From NCBI GenBank assembly GCA_000721275.1, contig JOFO01000010.1, forward strand, positions 144,121 through 208,120: a stretch of 64,000 bases of DNA. Direction: 5' to 3'. The notes beneath the pieces are model-generated. The model was not told the origin of the DNA. It worked only from the letters and a program-made list of their open reading frames with translations, and did not search any database. Position numbers and translations under genes: made by a program. The DNA is from Microtetraspora glauca. Its GTDB lineage: Bacteria > Actinomycetota > Actinomycetes > Streptomycetales > Streptomycetaceae. Positions 35,726 through 45,715 of the stretch are shown in pieces. Each line of letters starts with the position of its first letter. Position 1 is the first letter of the stretch.

Positions 35726-36086
35726 AAGTCGTCTTACCTCCTTGGATGTGACCAGGAACATTTATCGATCTGTCAGCGTGGCACCATGCCGACGGTTGGC
35801 GACTCTATGGCGTGTCACCGGTCCGCAGCAACACAATCGCCCGGACCCGGCCCGTTGTGTCGGCAACCGAACACGCCTCTGTCAAGGGTGCGCAGCCGTG
35901 CATCCACACGTTTCAGGGGTGTGCGAAACGGTTAAAGGGTTACGTTCGAGGCGAGTTGACCGAACGTTTTGGCGTGGCCGGAGACACAGCCGGCCGGACC
36001 TTGTCGAACAAGGTCCGGCCGGGTGCGTGACATTGACGGCGGGCGTTGACGGGGCGTCACCGGCGCCGTCGGGAGCCGCTGCGGGC
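35726..36086. other. Region upstream of parA with two inverted repeats
   Basis: A 361-bp gap of lower GC content. It should hold the parA promoter; CATAGA read on the minus strand near 35807-35812 and a TTGACA at 35880-35885 are possible elements but do not pair well. Two inverted repeats stand out: CGTTTC-N10-GAAACG (35909-35930) and ACGTTCG-N12-CGAACGT (35942-35967). The ald terminator (35990-36022) fills the right end. Confidence 0.5.
35990..36022. terminator. Hairpin terminator of ald, 15-bp perfect stem
   Basis: Bases 35990-36004 pair fully with 36008-36022, loop CGA. It lies 65 bp past the ald stop at 36087 on the minus strand. Confidence 0.85.
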
Positions 36087-37202
36087 TCAGCCGATGAGGG
36101 AGCTCAGCTCGACGTGGTCGTAGCCGTGCGCCTCGGCGACCTCCTTGTAGACGACCTTGCCGTCGTGGGTGTTGAGGCCCAGGGCGAGGGCGGCGTCGCG
36201 GCGGAGCGCCTCGGCCCAGCCGTTGTTCGCCAGCGACACGATGTAGGGCAGCGTGGCGTTGGTGAGGGCGTAGGTGGAGGTGTTCGGGACGGCGCCGGGC
36301 ATGTTGGCGACGCAGTAGAAGACCGAGTCGTGGACCTGGAAGGTCGGGTCGGCGTGGGTGGTCGGGTGCGAGTCCTCGAAGCAGCCGCCCTGGTCGATCG
36401 CGATGTCGACAAGGACACTTCCAGGCTTCATCTTGGCGACGAGCTCGTTGGTGACCAGCTTCGGGGCCTTGGCGCCCGGGATGAGGACGGCGCCGATGAC
36501 GAGGTCGGCCTCGACGACGGCCTTCTCCAGCTCGAAGGCGTTGGAGACGACGGTCTGCACCTTGGTGCCGAAGATCTTGTCGGCCTCGCGGAGCTTGTTG
36601 ATGTCCTTGTCGAGCAGGGTCACGTGGAAGCCCATGCCGACGGCGATCTGCACGGCGTTCCAGCCGGAGACGCCACCGCCGATGACGACGGCCTTGCCGG
36701 CGTGGGTGCCGGGGACGCCGCCGGGGAGCACGCCGCGGCCGCCGGCCGAGCGCATCAGGTGGTACGCGCCGACCTGCGGGGCCAGCCGGCCCGCGACCTC
36801 GGACATCGGGGCGAGCAGCGGGAGCGCGCGGTTCGCGGTCTCGACCGTCTCGTAGGCGATGGCGGTGGTGCCGGACTCCAGGAGGGCGTCCGTGCACTCC
36901 TTGGAGGCGGCCAGGTGCAGGTAGGTGAAGAGCGTCTGGTCCTTGCGGAGGCGGTGGTACTCCTCCGCGATCGGCTCCTTGACCTTGAGGAGCAGGTCGG
37001 CGGTGGCCCAGACCTCGTCCGCGGTGGCGAGGATCTCGGCGCCCGCCGCGACGTACTCCGCGTCCGTGATCGAGGAGCCGACGCCGGCGTTCTGCTCGAT
37101 GAAGACCTGGTGGCCGTTGCGGACGAGCTCGTGGACACCGGCGGGGGTGATGGCCACGCGGAACTCGTTGTTCTTGACCTCGCGGGGGATGCCGACCTTC
37201 AT
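36087..37202 (-). CDS. ald: Alanine dehydrogenase
   Basis: A 371-residue NAD-dependent enzyme interconverting L-alanine and pyruvate plus ammonia. Hallmarks are the [27 protein letters not shown] start with substrate-binding Arg, VLLKVKEP-like [13 protein letters not shown], the nucleotide loop [12 protein letters not shown] and [20 protein letters not shown], plus [23 protein letters not shown]. Length matches the family. The ATG at 37200-37202 has AAGGACCG upstream. A 22-bp-phased direct repeat upstream (37239-37269) may bind a Lrp/AsnC-type regulator. Confidence 0.97.
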   Translation of the reverse strand: MKVGIPREVKNNEFRVAITPAGVHELVRNGHQVFIEQNAGVGSSITDAEYVAAGAEILATADEVWATADLLLKVKEPIAEEYHRLRKDQTLFTYLHLAASKECTDALLESGTTAIAYETVETANRALPLLAPMSEVAGRLAPQVGAYHLMRSAGGRGVLPGGVPGTHAGKAVVIGGGVSGWNAVQIAVGMGFHVTLLDKDINKLREADKIFGTKVQTVVSNAFELEKAVVEADLVIGAVLIPGAKAPKLVTNELVAKMKPGSVLVDIAIDQGGCFEDSHPTTHADPTFQVHDSVFYCVANMPGAVPNTSTYALTNATLPYIVSLANNGWAEALRRDAALALGLNTHDGKVVYKEVAEAHGYDHVELSSLIG

Positions 37203-37238
37203 CGTCGATCACGGTCCTTGAATCAGGGGGATAACTGG

Positions 37239-37269
37239 TGCACTGCGATACATACCCGGATGCACTGCG
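37239..37269. repeat. Direct repeat TGCACTGCG, two copies at 22-bp spacing, upstream of ald
   Basis: Exact copies lie at 37239-37247 and 37261-37269, two helical turns apart, 36-67 bp before the ald start. Their position and phasing suit a regulator binding on one DNA face. Alanine dehydrogenase genes are often controlled by Lrp/AsnC-family proteins, so that is a reasonable but unproven reading. Confidence 0.45.
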
Positions 37270-37348
37270 GCGCACCGGGGCAGACCACGTTCGAACGCGG
37301 CGGAACCAGTCTAATGAAGGAGTTCCCGCTGTCTAGCCTTTCAAAGTA

Positions 37349-39334
37349 CTAATCTTCAGCAGACCCACTGCGGATTTCGTAGGCAGAGTCTTCCGTTTCC
37401 AGCAGACGGTCCGCGGCGGCCCGGTGCAGCCGCGCCGCGGCGGGGTCGCCGAGCCGGTCCAGGGTGTCGGCGAGCCGCAGCTGGAGCGCCGCCTGGAGCC
37501 GGGTGTCCCGGGCCCGGCGGGCCCACTCGACCGCCTCCTCGCAGGTCCGCAGGCTCTCCTCGGGCCGCCCCGCGTACTCCTGGACCCGGGCCGCCTCGCT
37601 CAACGCCCGTGCGTGGCCCGGGAGATCGCCGAGCCTGCGGTAGCCGGACGCCGCCGCCCGCCAGTGCCGCAGCGCCTCCCCGTACCGCCCGGCATAGGTG
37701 TGCACGGCGCCGAGCCGGGCGTACAGCCGGGCCTGGTCGGCGCGCTCGTCGTGGGCGAGGCGCTGGGCGAGGGCGCGGCCGTACCAGTCACCGGCCCGCT
37801 GCCAGTCGCCGAGCTCCTGATAGCTGCCGCCTACGGATTCCATCGCGCGACCGGTCGCGTACGGGTCATTTGCCTGCCTTCCGGCCTCCCACGCCGACCG
37901 ATATCGCAGCAGCGCGTCCTGGGTGCGTCCCGTCCGGGCGTCCAGGTCGCCCAGGTTCAGCAGCGCCGCGGCCCGCTCCCGGTGCAGTCCGCGCCGCTCG
38001 GCCACGTCCAGGACCAGCCGGTGCAGCCCGTACAGGTCGGGCGCCGCGGCCTCGGCGCCCTGGTGCGCGGTGAGCGCCCGCACCAGGGAGGCGATGAGCC
38101 GGCGGGCGAGGGTGTCCAGCTCCCCGTCCGCGACCGCCATGCGGGCGCAGGCCAGCAGCGCCGGGCGGCGCGAGGCCAGCCACCGGGCGGCGTCCTCGGA
38201 GGTGGGGAAGCGCAGGGCGCGCGGCAGTCCGGCGAGCTTGCGCCGGGCCGGGGAGCCCTCGGGTTCGGTGACCGCACGGCAGGACTGGAGGAGCCGTACG
38301 GTCCGCTCCAGCATCCGGGCCCGGGCGAGCTGCACCTCGGCGGGCCGGTCGCGCTCCTCCAGCTGGGCGCGAAGGAGGGGGACGAGATGGCCGGGGGCCT
38401 CGTACTCGCCGTCGGCGGCCTCGGTGACCAGACCCAGGCGGGCGAAGTCCGCGAGGGTGGTCGCCGCCGCCGACACCGAGCAGCCGGCCAGGGCGGAGGC
38501 CGTGTGGGCGTCGGCCCGGCCGAGCGGGGCGAGCGCCAGGTAACGCAGTATCCGGGCGGCCGGCTGGGGCAGCGCCTGGTGGGCGAGGAGGAAGGCCCGG
38601 GTGAGGGGGTCGCCGGTCAGGCCGCGGAGCCGTTTGGCGAGGTCGGCGACGGAGGTCTCGGGCCGGCCGGCCAGCCAGCCGCCGGCCAGCACCACCGCCG
38701 CGGGCAGCCCACCGCACTCCTCGACCAGCGCCTCGGCGGCCTGCGGGTCGACGGTGATCCGGACCGAGCCGGTCGCGGAGGTCAGCAGCTCGATGGCCGA
38801 CTTCGGGTCGAGCCCGCCGAGGGTGCACGGGCGTACGTCCGGGATGCCGGTGAGCGGGCCGCGCGCCACCGCGACGACCAGGGCGTCGGGGTTGTCCGGG
38901 AGCAGCGGGTCGGCCTGCTCGGCGTCGACGGCGTCGTCGAGCAGCAGCACCGCCCTGCGGGTCCCGAGCGCTTCGCGGACCAGCTCGGTCAGCTCGTCCT
39001 CGGCGGCGCCGGGCGGCTCGGCGACCCCGAGGTCGCGGAGGAGCTCGCGGGCGGCGCGGGCGGTGGGGACGGGTTCGCCGCCGGGCTCGCTGAGCCGGGC
39101 GCGGTAGACGCCGTCGGGGTAGCGGTCGGCGATGGAGGCGATCAGCTCCTCGGCGAGCGCGGTCCGGCCGGAGCCGGGCCGGCCGGCGACGAGGAGGACA
39201 CGGGCGCGGGGCTCCTTGCGGCCGGTGAGGGTGTCCAGGCCGGTCCGCTCGATGTCGGCGCGCAGGGCCTTCAACTCCCGCTGCCGGCCGTAGAACTGCC
39301 GGCTGCCGGCCGTTGCCACCGCCTGATCCGTCAC
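37349..39334 (-). CDS. NB-ARC-type ATPase with TPR repeats
   Basis: A 661-residue STAND-like protein. The nucleotide-binding region has a Walker A GRPGSGRTAL (51-60), in which Arg57 replaces the usual Lys, and a Walker B RRAVLLLDDAVD near 128-139. An NB-ARC helical part follows (CGGLPAAVVLAGGWLAGRP, a GLPL-like motif). From about residue 480 to the end there are tetratricopeptide repeats (ALLNLGDLDARTG, AMESVGGSYQELGDW, RLYARLGAVHTYAGRYGEAL). No N-terminal DNA-binding domain is present. It may be a signalling scaffold. The GTG start is at 39332-39334 with GGGAG upstream. Confidence 0.85.
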   Translation of the reverse strand: MTDQAVATAGSRQFYGRQRELKALRADIERTGLDTLTGRKEPRARVLLVAGRPGSGRTALAEELIASIADRYPDGVYRARLSEPGGEPVPTARAARELLRDLGVAEPPGAAEDELTELVREALGTRRAVLLLDDAVDAEQADPLLPDNPDALVVAVARGPLTGIPDVRPCTLGGLDPKSAIELLTSATGSVRITVDPQAAEALVEECGGLPAAVVLAGGWLAGRPETSVADLAKRLRGLTGDPLTRAFLLAHQALPQPAARILRYLALAPLGRADAHTASALAGCSVSAAATTLADFARLGLVTEAADGEYEAPGHLVPLLRAQLEERDRPAEVQLARARMLERTVRLLQSCRAVTEPEGSPARRKLAGLPRALRFPTSEDAARWLASRRPALLACARMAVADGELDTLARRLIASLVRALTAHQGAEAAAPDLYGLHRLVLDVAERRGLHRERAAALLNLGDLDARTGRTQDALLRYRSAWEAGRQANDPYATGRAMESVGGSYQELGDWQRAGDWYGRALAQRLAHDERADQARLYARLGAVHTYAGRYGEALRHWRAAASGYRRLGDLPGHARALSEAARVQEYAGRPEESLRTCEEAVEWARRARDTRLQAALQLRLADTLDRLGDPAAARLHRAAADRLLETEDSAYEIRSGSAED

Positions 39335-39547
39335 GGGCCACGCTCCCGTCCACCTGCGCACGAGCCGATCCCGCGGGGGTCTCCGCACGGGCGTGTACGA
39401 GCGTAGTTCAGCGCCTGGTACGGACCCGGTGGAGCGCGGCGGACACATCCCCCGATCGGATCAGCCGACAGTCACACCGGCCGCTCCGCCGTTCCGTCGG
39501 GGCACGTGCCGGCGCGACACGTGCCCGCACGGAGGTGCCGGAGGGCG

Positions 39548-40174
39548 CTACGCCTCGAAGGGGCGGGCCGGCCAGGGGGCGTCGGCGGGGCGGAGCGCGT
39601 CGAGTCCGTCGCCGGCCCGCGCCGCGACCAGCGACAGCACGCCCACCACCAGGCAGTTGTTGTGCAGCTCGCCGGCGAGGACCCCGCGCACCAGCTCGTC
39701 CAGCGGGACCCGCGCGACCTCCATGTCGGCCTCCTCCTCGGCGACCTCGAACCGCGCCCCCTCCGCCTCGGCGAGGTCGCGCGCCAGGAAGATCCGTACC
39801 GCCTCGTCGCAGCCGCCGGGGGTGGTGTAGACGTCGGTCAGGACCCGCCACTCCCCCGCCTTGGCGTGCGCCTCCTCGTACAGCTCGCGCTGGGCGGCGT
39901 GCAGCGGGTTCTCGCCGGGCACGTCGAGCAGGCCGGCCGGGATCTCCCACAGCTTCTGCCGCACGGGGTGGCGGTACTGCCGCAGCACCAGCACCCGGTC
40001 CTCGTCGTCCAGGGCCAGCACGGCCACGGAGCCCGGGTGGACCTGGTAGTCGCGGCGGACGACCGAGCCGTCCGGCATGACCACGTCGTCGGTGCGGACA
40101 CTCGTCTTGTTGCCCTTGAAGGGGAGGGCGGAGGCGACGACGCGCCACTCCTCCGGGGCGTCCTGCACGTGCAT
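39548..40174 (-). CDS. ADP-ribose pyrophosphatase, Nudix family
   Basis: A 208-residue Nudix hydrolase of the ADP-ribose pyrophosphatase subgroup. Features include VHPGSVAVLALDDEDRVLVLRQYRHPV, the Nudix box around GLLDVPGENPLHAAQRELYEEAHA and downstream PGGCDEAVRIFLARDL, where the spacing marks the substrate class. It cleaves ADP-ribose to AMP and ribose-5-phosphate. I start at ATG 40172-40174 (MHVQDAPEEW), 7 bp after AAGGA; an earlier start adds five residues. It sits just past pyrG on the same strand. Confidence 0.9.
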   Translation of the reverse strand: MHVQDAPEEWRVVASALPFKGNKTSVRTDDVVMPDGSVVRRDYQVHPGSVAVLALDDEDRVLVLRQYRHPVRQKLWEIPAGLLDVPGENPLHAAQRELYEEAHAKAGEWRVLTDVYTTPGGCDEAVRIFLARDLAEAEGARFEVAEEEADMEVARVPLDELVRGVLAGELHNNCLVVGVLSLVAARAGDGLDALRPADAPWPARPFEA

Positions 40175-40254
40175 CGGTAGTCCTTCCACAGACGAGAGCC
40201 GGGGTGCGCGTCCTCGTGCGAGAACCCGTACCCCGGCTACGTTAACGCGCCGTA

Positions 40255-41916
<1,662 letters not shown>

Positions 41917-42446
41917 CGCCAAGAGGGGGCTCCCGTGGTCGCGTTCTGGAGGTGCGAGGCGGCTGGTCCTCCGGAAGAATCGGGGGTGCCGTCGCTGCGG
42001 TTTCGGGGGTTTCGGCTGGCGCCGTTTCCCACCGGTCCACGGGGTACCAGGGTATCAGTGACCGCAGGAGACCGCTTCCGGCCACACGGCCGGCACGCCC
42101 GCCGACCGGGTGGGACGGGGTGCGGCGGGGCGTTCCGGGGCCGCCCGGCGGGGGTCCGGGGGCAGGGAGGGAGGAGACGCGTTCACCCATTCGGAGCAGC
42201 GCGTTACGTGGGTGATCACCACGGTCATTAGGGTGCGGACCATCCCGCCCGGTCTCGTCCCGGGCGGCCGGCCGACGGCACCACCCCCGCCCGTGGAACC
42301 GGACGGGGAGTCCGTGTCGCCTCCCCTCGACCCGTTGCCGGAGCCGGCCATCCCGCACACTGGCACCGCGGGCACCTCTCGCAACTCGCAACATCTGCTG
42401 CAGGCGCCCCGAGGGGCGGACAGGCCGTTCGACTGGAGTGAAGCAC
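41917..42446. other. Divergent control region of pyrG and the GH15 gene
   Basis: A 530-bp region without a convincing gene. On the plus strand TAGGGT (42229-42234) is a plausible -10, with TTACGT about 19 bp upstream, which would give the GH15 gene a 5' leader of roughly 200 bases. The pyrG promoter should be near 41940-42060 on the minus strand, but I cannot pick a clear pair of hexamers. No hairpin or riboswitch is evident. Confidence 0.4.
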
Positions 42447-44249
42447 GTGGCCGGGCGTATCGAGGATTACGCACTCATCGGGGACATGCAGACCGCGGCG
42501 CTGGTCTGCCGGGACGGCAGCGTCGACTGGCTCTGCCTGCCCCGCTTCGACTCGCATGCCGTCTTCGCGGCCCTGCTCGGCACCGAGGAGCACGGCTTCT
42601 GGCGGGTCGGCCCGGCCGGCCCGGAGGACGCCGAGCCGGCCCCCGCCGACCGCCGCCGCTACCGGGGCGACTCGCTGATCCTGGAGTCGGAGTGGGACAC
42701 CCCGCGCGGCACGGTCCGGGTGACGGACTTCATGCCGCCGCGCGACGGCGCGCCGCAGCTGATCCGGATCGTGGAGGGGGTCAGCGGCCGGGTGCCGATG
42801 CGCTCGGCGCTGCGGATGCGGTTCAGCTACGGGCGGATCGTGCCCTGGGTGCACAAGGTCGGCGAGCGGACGGTCGCGGTGGCCGGGCCGGACTCGGTGT
42901 GGTTCGACACCGACACCGAGACCCACGGCGAGCACCTGACGACCTACTCCGAGTTCACCGTCACCCCCGGTGACCGGATCGCCCTCACCCTGTCCTGGCA
43001 GCCGTCGCACAAGGAGCCGCCGGCGCTGCCGGACCCCGAGGGCTCGCTGGAGGCGACCGCCGCGTTCTGGCGCGAGTGGGTCGGGCACTGCACGTACCAC
43101 GGCCCCTACCGGGAGGCCGTCGTCCGCTCGCTGATCACCCTGAAGGCGCTGACGTACGCGCCGACCGGCGGCATCGTCGCCGCGCCGACGACCTCGCTGC
43201 CGGAGGAGATCGGCGGCGTACGGAACTGGGACTACCGCTACACCTGGCTCCGGGACGCGGCCATCACCCTCTCCTCGATGCTGCGCACCGGCTACCGCGA
43301 GGAGGCCCGCGCCTGGCGGGACTGGCTGCTGCGCGCGGTCGCGGGCGACCCGGAGAACCTGCAGATCATGTACGGCATCGCGGGCGAGCGGGAGCTCGGC
43401 GAGGCGGAGCTGGACTGGCTGCCGGGGTACGAGAACTCCGGCCCGGTGCGGGTCGGCAACGGCGCCGCGAGCCAGCTCCAGCTCGACGTGTACGGCGAGG
43501 TCACCGAGGCCCTGCACCTGGCGCACATGACGGGCCTGTCCCGCAACGACTACGCCTCGCTGCTCCAGATCAAGCTGATCCAGTACCTGGAGAAGAACTG
43601 GAACCAGCCCGACGAGGGCATCTGGGAGGTCCGCGGTCCGCGCCGGCACTTCACCCACTCGAAGGTGATGGCGTGGGTGGCGGTGGACCGCACGATCAAG
43701 CTGATCGAGTCGGGGGACGCGGACGGACCGCTGGAGCGCTGGCGGGCGCTGCGCGACGAGATCCACCGGGACGTCTGCGAGAAGGGCTACGACAAGGAGC
43801 GGAACACCTTCACCCAGTCGTACGGCTCCAAGGAGCTGGACGCGTCGCTGCTGCTGATCCCGCAGATGGGCTTCCTGCCGCCGGACGACAAGCGGGTCAT
43901 CGGCACGATCGAGGCGATCCAGCGGGAGCTGTCCACCGAGGACGGCTTCGTGCTGCGCTATCCGACGGCCGGCGAGGAGGCGGGCGTCGACGGTCTGGAG
44001 GGCGACGAGGGCGCGTTCCTGGCGTGTTCCTTCTGGCTCGCCGACGACCTGGCGATGATCGGCCGTGTCGACGAGGCCCGCACCCTCTTCGAGAAGCTGC
44101 TGGCGCTCCGCAACGACCTGGGGCTGCTCGCCGAGGAGTGGGACGCCCGGCTCCAGCGGCAGGTGGGCAACTTCCCGCAGGCGTTCAGCCACGTGCCGCT
44201 GATCGACACGGCGCTGCGGCTGACCGCGAGCGGCGCCTACGGCGGCTGA
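42447..44249 (+). CDS. Glycoside hydrolase family 15 protein (glucoamylase/trehalase-like)
   Basis: A 600-residue cytosolic-type glycosidase. An N-terminal beta domain starts AGRIEDYALIGDMQTAALVCRDGSVDWLCLPRFDS, as in GH15 proteins of actinobacteria. The (alpha/alpha)6 barrel has VRNWDYRYTWLRDAAITL, carrying the sugar-binding WLRD motif and acid catalysts, and the later EEWDARLQRQVGNFPQAFSHVPLI. Mycobacterial relatives act as trehalases, so trehalose or oligoglucosides are candidate substrates. I use GTG 42447, 8 bp after GGAG; a GTG at 42438 is possible. No signal peptide. Confidence 0.9.
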   Translation: MAGRIEDYALIGDMQTAALVCRDGSVDWLCLPRFDSHAVFAALLGTEEHGFWRVGPAGPEDAEPAPADRRRYRGDSLILESEWDTPRGTVRVTDFMPPRDGAPQLIRIVEGVSGRVPMRSALRMRFSYGRIVPWVHKVGERTVAVAGPDSVWFDTDTETHGEHLTTYSEFTVTPGDRIALTLSWQPSHKEPPALPDPEGSLEATAAFWREWVGHCTYHGPYREAVVRSLITLKALTYAPTGGIVAAPTTSLPEEIGGVRNWDYRYTWLRDAAITLSSMLRTGYREEARAWRDWLLRAVAGDPENLQIMYGIAGERELGEAELDWLPGYENSGPVRVGNGAASQLQLDVYGEVTEALHLAHMTGLSRNDYASLLQIKLIQYLEKNWNQPDEGIWEVRGPRRHFTHSKVMAWVAVDRTIKLIESGDADGPLERWRALRDEIHRDVCEKGYDKERNTFTQSYGSKELDASLLLIPQMGFLPPDDKRVIGTIEAIQRELSTEDGFVLRYPTAGEEAGVDGLEGDEGAFLACSFWLADDLAMIGRVDEARTLFEKLLALRNDLGLLAEEWDARLQRQVGNFPQAFSHVPLIDTALRLTASGAYGG

Positions 44250-44317
44250 GGGGCGGCGGGCGGGGGCCGGGCCTACGATGAAGGTGTCCTGGCCCCCGCA
44301 TGGAAGGGGGGCTTCCG

Positions 44318-45712
44318 ATGGCTCCCCAGTTCACCGTTCCGGACACCGCCCTGGCCGGGCTCCGCGAGGACCTGGCCGGTGAGGTCCTGGTCCCCGGGGA
44401 CCCGGGCTACGACGCGGCGAGGGCCGTCCACAACGGCATGATCGACCGCCGGCCGGCCGTGATCGCCGGGTGTACGACGCCGGCGGACGTGACCAACGCG
44501 GTCCTCTTCGCGCGCGAGACGGGGCTGCCGGTCGCGGTGCGCGGCGGCGGCCACAGTGTCGCCGGGGCGTCCGTCGTGGACGGCGGCCTGGTGATCGACC
44601 TGCGCGCGATGCACGCCGTGGTCGTGGACCCGGAGCACAGGACGGTACGGGCCGAGGGCGGCGCGACGATCGGGCACGTCGACCGGGCCACCCAGCCGTT
44701 CAGGCTCGCGACCACCGGCGGCCGGGTCTCCACGACGGGGATCGGCGGCTTCACGCTGGGCGGCGGTTCCGGCTGGCTGGAGCGCGCGTTCGGGCTGGCC
44801 TGCGACAACCTGCTGGCCGCCGAGCTGATCACGGCCGAGGGCAGGCACGTGGTGGCGAGCGCGGAGGAGAACCCGGAGCTGTTCTGGGCGCTGCACGGCG
44901 GGGGCGGCAACTTCGGGGTGGTGACCTCGCTGACGCTGCGGCTCCACGAGCTGCCGGTGATGAGCTTCGCGCTGCTGCTGTTCCCGCCGCGTTCCGGGCC
45001 GGCGGTGGCGGCGGCGTACCGGGCGCTGGCGGAGACGATGCCGGACCAGGCGGGCGGCGGGGTGCTGTACTTCCCGGCGCCGCCGGAGCCGTTCGTGCCG
45101 GCGCATCTGGTGGGCGAGCTGGTGGTGGCGGCGCTGGTGACGTTCGCCGGGCCGGTGGCGGGCGTCCGGGAGCTGGCGGGCCCGCTGACGGCGCTGCGGC
45201 CGGTGGTGGAGGTGGTGCGGGAGATCCCGTACGCCGATCTGCAGTGCATGCTGGACGACCCGCCGGGGCTGCGGAACTACTGGTCGGCGGAGTACCTGAG
45301 CGGTTTCCCGGACGAGGCGGTGGCGGTGTACTGCGCCCGGGGCGAGCGGATCCCGGCGGGTACGGCGGCGCAGCACGTGCTGTTCCCGCTGGGCGGCGCG
45401 GTGGCCCGCGGCGCGGCGGACCACCCGCTGCCGTGGCGTACCGCGCCCTGGGTCGTGCACCCGTTCGCGACCTGGGAGGATCCGGCCCTGGACGGGCCGG
45501 CGATCCAGTGGGTGCACGACGTGCGGACGGACATGCGGCCGTGGTCGACGGAGGCGGTGTACCTCAACTTCATCGGCGCGGAGGGCGAGCGGCGGGTGCT
45601 GGCCGGTTTCGGTCCGGACGCCTACCCGCGGCTCGCCGCCGTGAAGGCCGCGTACGACCCCGGCAACGTCTTCCGCCTCAACCACAACATCGCGCCGGCC
45701 GAGGCGGCCTGA
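44318..45712 (+). CDS. FAD-linked oxidoreductase, berberine-bridge/GOOX type
   Basis: A 464-residue flavoprotein with a PCMH/VAO-type FAD domain and C-terminal BBE segment. His79 in RGGGHS and Cys162 in GLACDNLL stand where the two covalent FAD links occur in hexose- and oligosaccharide-oxidase relatives, so bicovalent flavin is likely. The C-terminus has YLNFIG and YDPGNVFRLNHNI. Such enzymes oxidise sugars, alcohols or natural-product intermediates with oxygen. The ATG at 44318 follows an AAGGGGGG site. It has no signal peptide. It converges with the amine oxidase gene, 3 bp between stops. Confidence 0.88.
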   Translation: MAPQFTVPDTALAGLREDLAGEVLVPGDPGYDAARAVHNGMIDRRPAVIAGCTTPADVTNAVLFARETGLPVAVRGGGHSVAGASVVDGGLVIDLRAMHAVVVDPEHRTVRAEGGATIGHVDRATQPFRLATTGGRVSTTGIGGFTLGGGSGWLERAFGLACDNLLAAELITAEGRHVVASAEENPELFWALHGGGGNFGVVTSLTLRLHELPVMSFALLLFPPRSGPAVAAAYRALAETMPDQAGGGVLYFPAPPEPFVPAHLVGELVVAALVTFAGPVAGVRELAGPLTALRPVVEVVREIPYADLQCMLDDPPGLRNYWSAEYLSGFPDEAVAVYCARGERIPAGTAAQHVLFPLGGAVARGAADHPLPWRTAPWVVHPFATWEDPALDGPAIQWVHDVRTDMRPWSTEAVYLNFIGAEGERRVLAGFGPDAYPRLAAVKAAYDPGNVFRLNHNIAPAEAA

Positions 45713-45715
45713 CGG

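Noticed and set aside
37288..37297. LexA-type SOS box (CGTTCGAACG) between ald and the NB-ARC gene
   Set aside because: Only a 10-bp palindrome, it lacks the longer spaced form, and neither neighbour is an SOS gene.
35553..37352. A 599-codon open frame antisense to ald and its flanks
   Set aside because: It is a shadow of the ald reading frame caused by high GC; the protein is low-complexity Gly/Val/Asp sequence without family motifs, while ald on the other strand is unmistakable.
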